A stretch of DNA of 64,000 nt from NCBI GenBank assembly GCA_963744735.1, contig CAVUVH010000034.1:124001-188000 (forward strand). The letters run 5' to 3'. Origin of the DNA: RPQJ01 sp963744735. Its GTDB lineage: Bacteria; Pseudomonadota; Gammaproteobacteria; Steroidobacterales; Steroidobacteraceae. Of the stretch, positions 1 through 9,237 are shown one piece after another. The position numbers and the translations under genes are program-made. The stretch's first letter is position 1. Each line of letters opens with the position of its first letter. The notes beneath the pieces are model-generated. The model saw nothing but the letters and a program-made list of their open reading frames with translations, was not told the DNA's origin and did not search any database.

Positions 1-78
1 GCCGGCCACGGCCGGCGCTGACAACGCCATGAGCGTTGCCAGGCCGGCCAGTGCGGGAATGAGCCTGCTCGCCTGCAC
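1..78 (-). CDS. Start of a secreted protein (signal peptide only), cut by window edge
   Basis: Reading the minus strand from a GTG at 78-76 gives about 26 residues beginning VQASRLIPALAG and ending near APAVAG. This has the shape of a Sec signal peptide: basic residue, hydrophobic stretch, small residues at the cleavage site. It starts about 10 bases after the stop of the spore-coat-U gene on the same strand. In csu/SCPU clusters the next gene is often a fimbrial chaperone or another SCPU subunit, so that is the likely identity, but nothing beyond the signal peptide is visible here. The GTG start is my choice; no ATG fits the frame better. Confidence 0.35.
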   Translation of the reverse strand, partial: MQASRLIPALAGLATLMALSAPAVAG

Positions 79-87
79 GGCTGCGGC

Positions 88-600
88 TCAGTAGATGACC
101 GTGACCGTGATCGTGTCGGTGTAGACTGCCCGCCGGCGCGGCCTGGTTGAACGCGTTGTCCGGCAGCACGCCGTACACGGTGAACGGCTGCGCGCTGCCC
201 GAGGACATGCCGGCGCCGGATCCCGACATGGTGGCAGTGCTGCTGCGTGCCGTCACCCCAGATCGGGCCGGTGGCCGACGCGGTCGTGTACAGGTTGTAC
301 TGCAGCTTGTTGGAGGGGCTGTTGCTCAGCAGGCGCTGCGCAAACGTGCCGCCGCCAGGGTTCAGCAACACGGTGAAGGGGGTCCCGGTCGAGCAGCGCA
401 CGCTGATGTCCGAGGTTGCGGTCTTTGCCGTCGTGCCGTCGTAGCCGAGGAAATCCAGCGCGGTCGCGCTCGACGAGACAGTTCGCGTTGACCGTGGCGC
501 TGACGCCTCGAAGGTCGTCGTCCTGGTCGCGGCACGCGGCGCTGCCCGACGCGATCAAAAGGGTGCCCGCCACGGCGAGCATCAACACATTCCTGCTCAT
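88..600 (-). CDS. Spore coat protein U (SCPU) domain, csu-type pilus subunit, three frame breaks
   Basis: The minus strand starts at ATG 600 with MSRNVLMLAVAGTLLIASGS, a signal peptide, followed by a Cys-containing N-terminus (VSATVNANCLV). The body then continues in shifted frames: SSATALDFLGYDGTTAKTA, SDISVRCSTGTPFTVLLNPG, FAQRLLSNSPSNKLQYNLY, SGSGAGMSSG and AQPFTVYGVLPDN. It ends VYTDTITVTVIY, the classic SCPU C-terminal strand. Three single-base insertions (near 480, 245 and 130) must be removed to read it through; the corrected protein is about 169 residues, normal for the family. SCPU proteins are secreted subunits of chaperone-usher pili involved in surface attachment. The next gene, starting at 78, probably belongs to the same operon. 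Family assignment is firm; integrity depends on whether the frame breaks are real. Confidence 0.8.
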
Positions 601-801
601 TGCACAGATCCTTTCTTGCTTCTTCACGACGGGATGTCGTGCGAGCGGCGATTCTTCCGATGTGCGCTGCAGGAAAGCGTGACGGGAATTCAATTTCCGG
701 AATTCGATCCGGAATGGATGTATCGCACCGGCGCACCTGCAGAGGCGTGGTCTGCAACGACCATGGCACGCGTGCCGCGTCCGCAGGCGATGTGACCTGC
801 G

Positions 802-3800
802 TCACGGAACGCGGTCGAGCCGGAACTCCGGATTGCCGTAGTGGATGTAGTCGGCCCAGTCGATGCTGGGTAAGGCCAGCAGCCGGCGGCGCGCGCCCAG
901 CACCGCCGCGCCGAGCGTCGCGTGCTCCAGCAGCGACTCGTACAGCGCCAGCGAGAACGCGTAGGCGGCATCGTCACCCACCGGCCAGTGCGTGCCGATG
1001 AAGTTGGCCACGCCACCGGCCAGGAAGCCTTCGGCGACGTCCGCTCAGCGTGCGCTGCACGGCCCATCCCCGGGTCGCGCTGGCCGGGCGACGCTTGCGC
1101 ACCCGCGCCGCCTCGCAGGCATTGCAGAACACCAGCGCCGGCAGGTTGCCGAGACTGGCCAGGTCCGCGCCGCGCAGCACCTCGTTGCCCGTCGCAGACC
1201 AGGCCGCCGCGTGCGGGCTCGTCTGCGTCGAAGAAGGCATGGCCGGCAAAGTGCAGCACGTCGAATTCACCGGTGCCCAGCGCCGCCAGGATGCGTGCGC
1301 GGGTCGCGTCGCGCCCCGCCAGTACCTCGAGCTGTACCGCGCCCTGCGACAGTCGTCGCGCGAGTGCGGCACCTTCTGCTGCCGCACCGGGCAGGTCGCG
1401 CGTGGGATCGACGACCAGCAGCACGCGCAGCTGCCCGTCATGCAGCAGGTCTTCGCGCCAGCGCGCCACCGACAGGGCATCGGTCGCGTAGCGACGGCTC
1501 AGGCCCGACGTGAGCGCGGGATGCGTTGCGCCGATGCGCAGCACCTCCCACGGCACGCGCGCCGCCTCGCGGTCGTGCACGATCACCAGCGGACGCGACT
1601 GCATCGACTCCAGCCCCGCGCGCACGCCCGGTGGCAGCAGCAGTTCCGCCAGTTCCGTGCCGATGCCGGCCAGGTCCTGCACCGCGGCAGCACCTCGTTC
1701 GAGCGGTCCGACCACCCGCAGCAAGGCCTTGCGCGCGAGCGTGACCTCGCCACTCAGCACGGCTGCCTTCGCTCCGGCGGTCAGCAGCGACGAGCGGCAG
1801 GCGAGGTCGCTGCGACCGCGGGGTTCCATCGTGATCAGCAGGTAAGCCGGGTCGCGCGGCGGGGTCTCGCGCGTCGCTCCCGCACGGGTCCGCGCCGGCT
1901 TGCGTCCGGATACCGGTGCGGCGAGGTCGACCTCGTCAACGACCAGCTCCAGGGTCTCGCTGCGCAGTGCTGCAGCGAGCCGCCGCGCCGCACGCACCAG
2001 CGCCGCGTACTTGCGCGCGTCGATTTCGCAGATCGAGACGCGGCGGACGACGTGGCCCGGATCGGCGTGCAGCACGCCGGCCACGAGTCCGCGCAACAGC
2101 TGTTCGACAGCCATCGCCACCGGCATCCCCGAGCCCGCGCCGAACAGCACCGTGGCGAAATCCTCGACCTGCGAGCGCGCGAAAGTGCGCACCACGTTCT
2201 CGGCGACGAAAGCGGGAGCCTCGGCGCCGAACTCGTCGAACTCGCCGAGCCCCGCGAACAGCACGAACTCCGCCAGCAGTGCCCCGCGCGCCGCGGGCAT
2301 GACGAACACCTGGCCGAGCTGCGCGGCGAACATGCGCCGCAGGCTCAGCTCGCGGATCGCCCCGCCCAGCGCGGCATCGACCGCGGCCGCCGGGCCGGTC
2401 GGATCCACGTTCTGGAACACGCCCAGCACCAGTGCCCGCGCATTGGCCTCGACGATGCTGCCGCGGACGAGCCGGATTTCCAGCACGCGCCTGGCGGCGC
2501 GCGCGGGCGCGCGGCCAGCCGTCGCCTGCTGCAGGAATGCCTGCTCCAGCGCGGCCGGCTCGACGCTGCCGTGAAACTCCGGCGACACCACGGGCTCGAG
2601 CAGGCGGCGCCGCGCGTCGGGCGACAGGTGCTGCCACTGCACCTTGTGCGGCGCGACCCGGCGCAGCGCGGCGGCGCTCAGCCTGCGTGTCGCCGCCTTG
2701 CGCGCGCGGCTCGCCGACTGGGCCAGGCGATCGGTCTCGCCGGTGCGCAGCAGGTCCACGACCGCCGCGATCGCGCGCCCGTTGTTCGGCAGGCCGCCGT
2801 GTTTCTCGGCCAGGAACCACGCGCGATCACCCGGCTGCACTGCCAGGCGCAAGGGCACGGTGCCGTCGCCCAGCGGCGCGACGTTGAAATCAAACTCCGT
2901 GCCGGCGGATTCCACGCCGATGACGGTGTCCTGCCGCACCCCGACGACGTGCAGGCAGCGTGGGTCGGGACCCGGCCAGCGGGTCCGCTCGGTCCGTGCC
3001 GCGGCGAGCAGGGCCGGCTGCGGCCGCAGTGCGTCGTCCGGCCAGCGCGCGACGTCGAACAGGTCGACGTCGCCCGTCAGCTCCGGGTCGGGCAGCAGTT
3101 CGTGCAGCGCCGGCAGCGTGCGGAAAATCAGGCGGGCCAGGTCCTCGGCCGAATGCCGCCGGTCGAGCGCCGCGAGCTTGCGCACGGTGGGGTACAGCCC
3201 GCGCAGGGCCAGCACCGGCGCGTACGAGCCGTGATTCGGCGCGCCCAGCTGCACGACACGCGTCACGAGCGGGCGGTGCTGGCGTGCCAGCGCCACGCGC
3301 GCGACGACGCCCCCCAGGCTGTGGCCGACCAGCATCACCGGCGCGCCCCTGGCCTCGGCGGCGATTCGTTCGTTGAGCGCCGCCGCCAGCTCGCCCACGC
3401 TGCGGCGCCAGTCATACGGATGCATGCGCGCATCGAAGCCGGCGATGCGCAGCGACAGCTTGAGCTTCAGCGTGTTGAGCAGCATCGCGCCGAGTGCCAC
3501 CAGGCGTGCGCCGGCGGGCAGCGCCAGGCGGGTCAGGTGCCCGGCGGCGATCTCGACCAGGTCGAGCCACAACACGTCGTCCAGCAGGGTGCCACGCGAG
3601 CCGAGGCGCGAGCCCATGAGACCCGGCAGCACGTAAACGAGGGGTCCGGCGCGGCGGCGTTGCACGGCCGCCCGTCGTGCCAGCGCGCTGAGCTCGCGAT
3701 AGCCGGCTTCGCCGAACAGCGCGGTCAGTTCAGCGCGACGCTCGCCCGTCGCCAGCAGGCGCTCGACTTCTTCGTCGTGCAGGCGATGGACTGGCAGGGC

Positions 3801-3824
3801 AGCGGTGGCGCCGGTCATCGACAT
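802..3824 (-). CDS. Three-module protein: alpha/beta hydrolase (lipase), M17N/macro-like middle, C-terminal CHAT protease domain
   Basis: About 1006 residues after two single-base corrections near 1195 and 1030. Residues about 60-350 form an LCAT/lipase-like alpha/beta hydrolase with nucleophile elbow GHSLGG (Ser about 169), preceded by VLPGLMGS. Asp in GDGTVPLR and His in AEKHGG probably complete the triad. Residues about 445-650 (EIRLVRGSIVEANARALVLG onward) resemble the N-terminal macro-like domain of M17 aminopeptidases. Residues about 740-1000 are a CHAT domain (caspase-like protease). The catalytic His lies in DVLHFAGHAFF; the Cys lies in LPALVFCNACEAA, which is only reached after the frame correction. 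No signal peptide is visible, so it is probably cytosolic. The gene stands alone between the SCPU and PCu(A)C genes. CHAT proteins often act as proteases released by a sensor partner, but no partner is obvious. Function unknown; domain calls fairly secure, the middle one least so. Confidence 0.8.
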
Positions 3825-3845
3825 CCTGTCGTGTCGGGCTGCGGC

Positions 3846-4313
3846 TCAGGGCCGCGGCGGTGGCGGCGATTCGCCTGGCGCGCGCACGACGACGGTCACG
3901 GTCACGGTTCCAGCCGCCGCGAACTGCAGCGTCAGCGGAAACTGCTGGCCCGCCACGAGCGGTTCGTCGAGGCCCATCAGCATGACGTGCGTGCCCTGCG
4001 GCGCGAGCGTCACCGTCTTGCCGGCCGGGACCTCGATGCCATCGGTCTGGCGCATGCGTGACATGCCGTCGGACGCCGTGACGACGTGCAGTTCGGCCAT
4101 GGCGGCGCGCGGCGTGGCAGCACTGAGCAGCCGGTCGGAGTGCGGGCCTCCGACCAGGGTCAGGTAGGCGGCGGCGACCGTCATCCCCGGCGGCGTGGCC
4201 CGCGCCCAGGCGTCGCGCACCGTGACGCCCGCGGTCGCGGCGGCATCGCCGGCCGGCAGCGGCAGCGGCGCCAGCAGCGCGAACAGCAGCACGCATGGCA
4301 GCAGGAGCCTCAT
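3846..4313 (-). CDS. Periplasmic copper chaperone PCu(A)C family
   Basis: 155 residues with a signal peptide (MRLLLPCVLLFALLAPLPLP) and a mature domain beginning VRDAWARATPPGM, the typical PCu(A)C opening. The copper site is visible as ELHVVTASDGMSRM and, about 30 residues later, GTHVMLMGL, matching the family's pattern of His and Met ligands (H...M...H-x-M). Such proteins bind Cu(I) in the periplasm and hand it to the CuA centre of cytochrome c oxidase or related acceptors. The ATG at 4313 overlaps the stop of oxyR by four bases on the same strand, so the two are probably co-transcribed. The proline-rich tail (PGESPPPPRP) is unremarkable. Confidence 0.88.
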   Translation of the reverse strand: MRLLLPCVLLFALLAPLPLPAGDAAATAGVTVRDAWARATPPGMTVAAAYLTLVGGPHSDRLLSAATPRAAMAELHVVTASDGMSRMRQTDGIEVPAGKTVTLAPQGTHVMLMGLDEPLVAGQQFPLTLQFAAAGTVTVTVVVRAPGESPPPPRP

Positions 4314-5212
4314 TTGCGCGCACCGTCCTTCATCGCGTTGCGGATCGTGGCGACGATGCCTTCGATGGCCGGCGTCCGGGTCGTCGACTTGCGCCACACG
4401 GCGCCGATGGTCCGGCCCGGCGCCGGCTTTGCAAACGGCTTGATGCGCAGGCCGCGGGCAGTGCCGACCGAGGTTTCGGCTGCGAGTTCCGGCAGCAGCG
4501 TGATGCCGTGGCCCGCGGCGACCATCTGGCGCAGCGTCTCGAGACTCGTCGCACGGTAGTCCTGCGCCTCGTTGACCCGGACCCGGCTGCAGACTTCCAG
4601 CGCCTGGTCGCGCAGGCAATGACCATCCTCGAGCAGCAGCAGCGTCTCCCCGCGGAGGTCCTCGACCTTGACGCGCTCGCGCTCCGCGAGCGGGTGCGCG
4701 GCAGGCACGGCGAGCGTGAACGGCTCGTCGTACAGCGGCGCCGACTCGATGCCGTCGATGTCGACCGGCAGCGCCAGCACGCCCACGTCGATCTCGCCCG
4801 AGCGCAGACGCGACAGCAGGTGCTCGGTCTGGTACTCGTACAGCATCAGCTTCAGGCGCGGCAGCTCGCGCCGCAGCCGGCCGGCGATGTGCGGCAGCAG
4901 GTACGGCCCGACCGTGGGAATCAGGGCCAGCTTGAGCGCGCCGGCCAGCGGATCGCGGTCGGTCCTGGCCAGTTCGACGATCGCGTCGGCCTGCTGCAGC
5001 AGCGCGCGCGCGCGCTGCACGATCTTCTCGCCGGTGGCGGTCAGGGCGACGCGCTTGGGCTGGCGCTCGACCAGCGGCACGCCCAGGTATTCCTCGAGCT
5101 TGCGGATCTGCGCCGACAGGGTCGGCTGGCTGACGAAGCAGCGCTCGGCGGCCTTGCCGAAATGACGCTCGTCGGCCAGGGCGACCAGGTAACGGAGATC
5201 ACGCAGGTTCAT
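4310..5212 (-). CDS. oxyR: Hydrogen peroxide-responsive LysR regulator OxyR
   Basis: 300 residues. The N-terminal winged helix-turn-helix (residues 1-60, MNLRDLRYLVALADERHFGK) is followed by a LysR effector domain. The peroxide-sensing pair is present as GHCLRDQALEVC, with cysteines at residues 199 and 208, exactly the spacing and numbering of E. coli OxyR. Oxidation to a disulfide turns such proteins into activators of catalase, peroxidase and thiol-repair genes. The ATG at 5212 was chosen because MNLRDLRYL is the canonical start; a longer in-frame extension upstream has no family resemblance. Transcribed divergently from the Nudix gene across a 72-bp gap that should hold both promoters. Followed by a PCu(A)C chaperone gene, linking oxidative and copper stress. 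Confidence 0.95.
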   Translation of the reverse strand: MNLRDLRYLVALADERHFGKAAERCFVSQPTLSAQIRKLEEYLGVPLVERQPKRVALTATGEKIVQRARALLQQADAIVELARTDRDPLAGALKLALIPTVGPYLLPHIAGRLRRELPRLKLMLYEYQTEHLLSRLRSGEIDVGVLALPVDIDGIESAPLYDEPFTLAVPAAHPLAERERVKVEDLRGETLLLLEDGHCLRDQALEVCSRVRVNEAQDYRATSLETLRQMVAAGHGITLLPELAAETSVGTARGLRIKPFAKPAPGRTIGAVWRKSTTRTPAIEGIVATIRNAMKDGARK

Positions 5213-5284
5213 GCCGAAATAATAGCCGTCGTCTATCGTCGGGCGCAAAGCCATCAGGCCGGTGAATCGCCTATACTGCGCGTC

Positions 5285-5722
5285 ATGAGTTTGCGTTCCA
5301 CCCGGCTGTCGGCCGGCGTCGTCGTCGTCCGCCGCCAGGGCGACGACTGGCTGTACCTGCTGCTGCGCGCGTTCAATCACTGGGATTTTCCCAAGGGCAT
5401 GGTCGAGCCCGGCGAAGAGCCGCTCGCCGCCGCGATCCGCGAGGTAGAGGAAGAGTCCACCATTGCCGACCTCGACTTCGCCTGGGGCGAGGACTCGACG
5501 CAGACGGGCCCGTACAGCGGCGGCAAGATCGCGCGCTATTACCTGGCCTCGACGCAGACCAGCGATGTCGAGCTGCCGGTCAACCCGTTGATCGGCCGGC
5601 CCGAGCACAGCGAGTACCGCTGGGCCGACTTCGACGAAGCGCTCGAGCTCGTCTCGCCGCGCGTCAAGCCGGTGCTGCGCTGGGCGGCGCAGGCGCTTGC
5701 GCGCGGAGCCGGCGCCGCCTGA
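5285..5722 (+). CDS. Nudix hydrolase, bis(5'-nucleosyl)tetraphosphatase-like
   Basis: 145 residues. The Nudix box runs from GMVEPGE through REVEEES; the usual Gly after the REVEEE helix is Ser here (EEST), while the metal-binding glutamates are kept. The N-terminal AGVVVVRRQGDDWLYLLLRA and WDFPKGMVEPGE fit the Ap4A-pyrophosphatase (MutT/NudA-like) subgroup that hydrolyses dinucleoside polyphosphates, alarmones of stress. The ATG at 5285 gives the family-typical beginning. Divergent from oxyR, so possibly under the same control region. The substrate is inferred from subgroup resemblance only. Confidence 0.85.
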   Translation: MSLRSTRLSAGVVVVRRQGDDWLYLLLRAFNHWDFPKGMVEPGEEPLAAAIREVEEESTIADLDFAWGEDSTQTGPYSGGKIARYYLASTQTSDVELPVNPLIGRPEHSEYRWADFDEALELVSPRVKPVLRWAAQALARGAGAA

Positions 5723-6682
5723 TCAGGCGACGCGGCCGCGGTGGCCGCCGCGCAGGTAATCCTCGACGTTGGCGGCCATCTCATCGAGGCAGCGCTGCCG
5801 GGCCTCGCGCGCCGCCCAGGCGATGTGCGGGGTCACGATCAGGTTCGGAATGTCGCCCGCCAGCAGCGGATCGCCGTCCGTCGGCGGCTCCCGCGGCAGC
5901 ACGTCGATCGCGGCGCCGCCCAGCTCGCCTGCACGCAACGCCGCGGCCAGCGCCGCGGAGTCCACCAGCGCACCGCGCGCCGTGTTCACCAGCAGCGCGT
6001 CGCGCCGCATGCGCCCGAGCCTTGCGGCATCGAGCAGGCCCTGCGTGTGCGGCGTGAGCGGACAGTGCAGGCTCAGCACGTCCACCTGCGGCAGCAGCTC
6101 GTCGAGGTCCAGGCGGCCCGGTTGCCGCGCCCCGCCCGGGCGGTTCGCGACCAGCACTTCCATGCCGAGCGCCAGCGTGGCCGCGCGCGCGACGGCCTTG
6201 CCCAGCACGCCGTGCCCGACGATGCCGAGCCTGCGGCCGGCCAGTTCGCGCAGCGGATAGTCGAGCAGGCAGAACTGCTCGCCACGCTGCCACGCGCCGG
6301 AGCGGACCAGCTGGTCGTACTCGCGCAGGCGCTGGTTGAGCAGCAGCAGCACGCCGAGCGTGTGCTGCACCACCGACGCCGTGCAGTAGTCGCGCAGGTT
6401 GCAGACGCCGATGCCGCGCTCGCGTGCCGCCTCGAGGTCGACATTGTTGGTGCCGGTCGCCGCCAGCACCAGCAGCTTCAGCTCGGGACTGCGTTCGATG
6501 ATGCTGCGTGAGACGCGCAGCTTGTTCAGCAGCACGATGCCGGCGCCGGCGATCGCGCCGGCCACGTCGTCCTGTGACGTGTGTTCACGCAGCTCCACGC
6601 CGGGCATCGCTCGCTGCAGCGACGCCGGGTCGAGGTCGCCGTGGAAGCTGACGGTGGCGTAATCGAGGAATACGGTGCGCAT
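5723..6682 (-). CDS. NAD(P)-dependent D-2-hydroxyacid dehydrogenase (glycerate/hydroxypyruvate type)
   Basis: 319 residues, the usual length for the family. The nucleotide-binding Rossmann motif is GIVGHGVLGKAVA (about residue 155). Catalytic-domain landmarks are NTARGALVD (Arg), AIDVLPREPP (Glu) and TPHIAWA (His). The opening FLDYATVSFHGDLDP resembles HprA-type glycerate dehydrogenases, which reduce hydroxypyruvate to D-glycerate. The stop lies directly against the stop of the convergent Nudix gene. The precise substrate cannot be told from sequence alone. Confidence 0.88.
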   Translation of the reverse strand: MRTVFLDYATVSFHGDLDPASLQRAMPGVELREHTSQDDVAGAIAGAGIVLLNKLRVSRSIIERSPELKLLVLAATGTNNVDLEAARERGIGVCNLRDYCTASVVQHTLGVLLLLNQRLREYDQLVRSGAWQRGEQFCLLDYPLRELAGRRLGIVGHGVLGKAVARAATLALGMEVLVANRPGGARQPGRLDLDELLPQVDVLSLHCPLTPHTQGLLDAARLGRMRRDALLVNTARGALVDSAALAAALRAGELGGAAIDVLPREPPTDGDPLLAGDIPNLIVTPHIAWAAREARQRCLDEMAANVEDYLRGGHRGRVA

Positions 6683-6728
6683 CGGGCTCTCGCTGACAAC
6701 CGGGCTTCACAAAACGTAGCATTCCCGG

Positions 6729-7307
6729 GTGCCGAAGACGCGGAAGAAATCTCCCATGCCACCGCCGCCCGCGCGTTCCGGCGGCTCGCTGCGCGAGGTC
6801 TGGGGCCGTTTCGAAGCCGCCCTTGCGGCGCGGGACGGGCTCGCCGGCGCGCTCGCCGTGCATGAGGCGTGGATGCGCGGCGAGATGGGCGCCAACATCG
6901 AGCCGGCGCTGACCCGCCTGTGGGAGGCGGCTGCGGCCACGGTGCCGGACTGGCTGCCGCTGCGGCACGTGCCCTGGCTGCCGCATGTATACGATGTCAC
7001 TGCCCGGTTCGCGCCCGGTGGCCGTGGCCGCTCCAACGTCTACCTCGTCCTGCTGGACTACAGCGACAGTGCCGGCGATCCATTCGGCGTCTACGTCGGC
7101 ATGAGCCGCTATCCGCCCGCGCAGCGCTTCGAGCAGCACAAGGCGGGAATCCGCGCCGCCGGCAGCGTGCTGCAGCGTGGTCTCGAAGTGCTGACGGGAC
7201 CGACACTGCACCTGCAGGGGATTCCGCGCACCGAAGCAGTGCGCATCGAGGAGCAACTTGCCGAGGCGCTGCGGGCCAGCGGCCTGCGCGTGCAGGGCGG
7301 TCACTGA
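6729..7307 (+). CDS. GIY-YIG-like nuclease-fold protein, unknown role
   Basis: 192 residues. The C-terminal half carries a GIY-YIG pattern: VYLVLLDYS, then FGVYVGMSRYPPAQRFEQHKAG with the conserved Tyr-Val-Gly, an Arg and an His, and a later acidic residue (RIEEQL). The N-terminal hundred residues (LREVWGRFEAALAARDGLAG onward) are helical and unrecognised. GIY-YIG domains cleave DNA or RNA in repair enzymes and mobile endonucleases; small stand-alone forms are often of unknown function. An internal ATG at 6759 is an alternative start. It sits just upstream of the hydrogenase operon but has no clear link to it. Confidence 0.65.
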   Translation: MPKTRKKSPMPPPPARSGGSLREVWGRFEAALAARDGLAGALAVHEAWMRGEMGANIEPALTRLWEAAAATVPDWLPLRHVPWLPHVYDVTARFAPGGRGRSNVYLVLLDYSDSAGDPFGVYVGMSRYPPAQRFEQHKAGIRAAGSVLQRGLEVLTGPTLHLQGIPRTEAVRIEEQLAEALRASGLRVQGGH

Positions 7308-7413
7308 AACGTCGCGCTTTGTCCGCGGTGAATCCGGTTTTCCGCGATTGCCGCATCTGGCGTGTACGGGCAGCCTGTGCGTCGTCTCCGCCGCGAGTGC
7401 AGTGCCCCGAACA

Positions 7414-9237
7414 GTGAACGGATCAGCCATCGAAGACGCCACGCTCGACGCCATCGTCGATTCAGCCATCGGGCACTGGGGCGCCGCACCGACGCAGCTG
7501 GTGCAGGTCCTGCGCGTCGTGCAGGAACACTGCAACTACCTGCCGGCCCGCGCCATCGAACGGATCGGCCGCCGCCTGCAGACGCCGTTGTCGCAGGTGC
7601 GTGGCGTGGCCGCGTTCTACGACTTTCTCTCGCTCGAACCCACGGGCGAGTACCGCGTGCTGTTCTCCGACGACATCACCGACCGCATGCACGGCGCGCC
7701 GGAACTGATGCGGCGCATGTGTCATCGGCTCTGGGTCGAACCCGGTCGGCTGGCCGAAGACGGCCTCGTCAGCGTCGGGCACGCGTCGTTCCTCGGTCTG
7801 TGCGACCAGGGGCCGTCGCTGCTGGTCAACGGGCGGCCTGTCGCGCGCCTCGACGAACGGCGCATCGACACGCTGTGCGGCCTGATCCTGGCGCGCAGCC
7901 CGCTGGCTGAGTGGCCCGCCGAGTTGTTCGAGATCCGCTCGACCATCCAGCGGCGGGGCCCGCTGCTGGGCGACCCGCTGCAGCCCGGCCAGGCCGTGCA
8001 GGCGGCGCTGGCGCGGTCGCAGGGGGCGCTTGGCACGCAGGAGGTGCTGGAGGAGATCAAGCGCGCCAACCTGCTGGGCCGCGGCGGCGCCGGCTTCACC
8101 ACCGGCGTGAAATGGGAAAGCTGTCGCCGGCAGGCGGTCGCACCGCGAGTGATCGTCTGCAACGCCGACGAAGGCGAGCCGGGCACGTTCAAGGATCGCG
8201 AACTGCTGGCGGGCTGTGCCGACCTCGTCTTCGAAGGCATGACCGTGGCGGCGCTCGGCATCGAGGCGAAGCTCGGCTTTCTCTACCTGCGCGGCGAGTA
8301 TCGCTGGCTGCTCGAATCCCTCAACGAGGTGCTGGCCCGGCGCCGTGCCGACGGACTGCTCGGCCGCAACATCGGCGGGCGCGAGGGCTTCGACTTCGAC
8401 ATCCAGGTCCACGTCGGTGCGGGCTCCTACGTCTGCGGCGAGGCCTCCGCGCTGGTCGAATCGCTGGAGGGCAAGCGCGGCATCCCGCGCAACCGTCCGC
8501 CGCGGCTCGCCGAGCGCGGCTACCTCGGCCTGCCGACGGTCGTCAACAACGTCGAGACCTACTGTGCCGCGGCCCTGATCCTGCACCACGGCGCGGACTG
8601 GTTCCGCGGCTTCGGCACGGCGAAATCCTCGGGCACCAAGCTGATCTCGGTGGCGGGCGACTGCGAGCGGCCGGGCGTGTACGAGTACCCGTTCGGCGTG
8701 ACCATCCGCGAGGTGCTGGCCGACTGCGGCGCGCGCCGCACGATCGCCGTGCAGTGCGGCGGTCCGTCCGGCCACTGCCTCGACCAGGACGAATTCCACC
8801 GCCGCATCGCGTTCGAGGACCTCGAATCCGGCGGCGCCTTCATCGTCTTCGACGAAGACCGCGACATGTTCGAGGTGGCCCGGCACTTCGCCCACTTCTT
8901 CGCCAGCGAAAGCTGCGGCTTCTGCACTCCCTGCCGCGTCGGCACCTCGCTGCTCGCGCGGACGATGGACCGCATCAGCGAGGGCAAGGGCTCCGAGCAC
9001 GACCTGCAGTCGATGGCGGAGCTGCAGCGCCTGCTGCACAGCGCCAGCCACTGCGGCCTCGGCGAATCCGCGGGCCGGCCGATTGCGCACACCCTGCAGC
9101 GCTTCCGCCCGGCCTACGAGCGGCGGCTGCTGGCGCATGGCGTCGAGCCTGCCTTCGATCTCGACGGCGCGCTGGAACGCGCGCGGCGCATGACCGGCCG
9201 CGACGATCCGGGCGCACACCTCGGAGACCACGCATGA
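7414..9237 (+). CDS. hoxF: NAD-reducing hydrogenase, diaphorase large subunit HoxF
   Basis: 607 residues from the GTG at 7414 (MNGSAIED); a GTG at 7402 is also possible. HoxF carries NAD(H) and FMN and passes electrons between NAD and the hydrogenase module. Residues 1-160 are NuoE-like. The rest is NuoF-like with GRGGAGF (NADH/FMN, about 222), CNADEGEPGTFKD (about 249), and the [4Fe-4S] motif ESCGFCTPC (about 497) with its fourth Cys in SHCGLG (about 545). In the NuoE-like part only two of the usual four cluster cysteines are apparent (RRMCHRLW and GLCDQGP); the position before FLGLC is not Cys, so that [2Fe-2S] cluster is probably absent. First gene of hoxFUYHW, overlapping hoxU by four bases. 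Confidence 0.93.
   Translation: MNGSAIEDATLDAIVDSAIGHWGAAPTQLVQVLRVVQEHCNYLPARAIERIGRRLQTPLSQVRGVAAFYDFLSLEPTGEYRVLFSDDITDRMHGAPELMRRMCHRLWVEPGRLAEDGLVSVGHASFLGLCDQGPSLLVNGRPVARLDERRIDTLCGLILARSPLAEWPAELFEIRSTIQRRGPLLGDPLQPGQAVQAALARSQGALGTQEVLEEIKRANLLGRGGAGFTTGVKWESCRRQAVAPRVIVCNADEGEPGTFKDRELLAGCADLVFEGMTVAALGIEAKLGFLYLRGEYRWLLESLNEVLARRRADGLLGRNIGGREGFDFDIQVHVGAGSYVCGEASALVESLEGKRGIPRNRPPRLAERGYLGLPTVVNNVETYCAAALILHHGADWFRGFGTAKSSGTKLISVAGDCERPGVYEYPFGVTIREVLADCGARRTIAVQCGGPSGHCLDQDEFHRRIAFEDLESGGAFIVFDEDRDMFEVARHFAHFFASESCGFCTPCRVGTSLLARTMDRISEGKGSEHDLQSMAELQRLLHSASHCGLGESAGRPIAHTLQRFRPAYERRLLAHGVEPAFDLDGALERARRMTGRDDPGAHLGDHA

Noticed and set aside
1050..4061. Very long open frame (about 1000 codons) on the plus strand opposite the CHAT gene
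   Set aside because: It is rich in Arg, Gln and His with no recognisable domain, typical of an antisense shadow in high-GC DNA, while the minus strand holds clear lipase and CHAT motifs.
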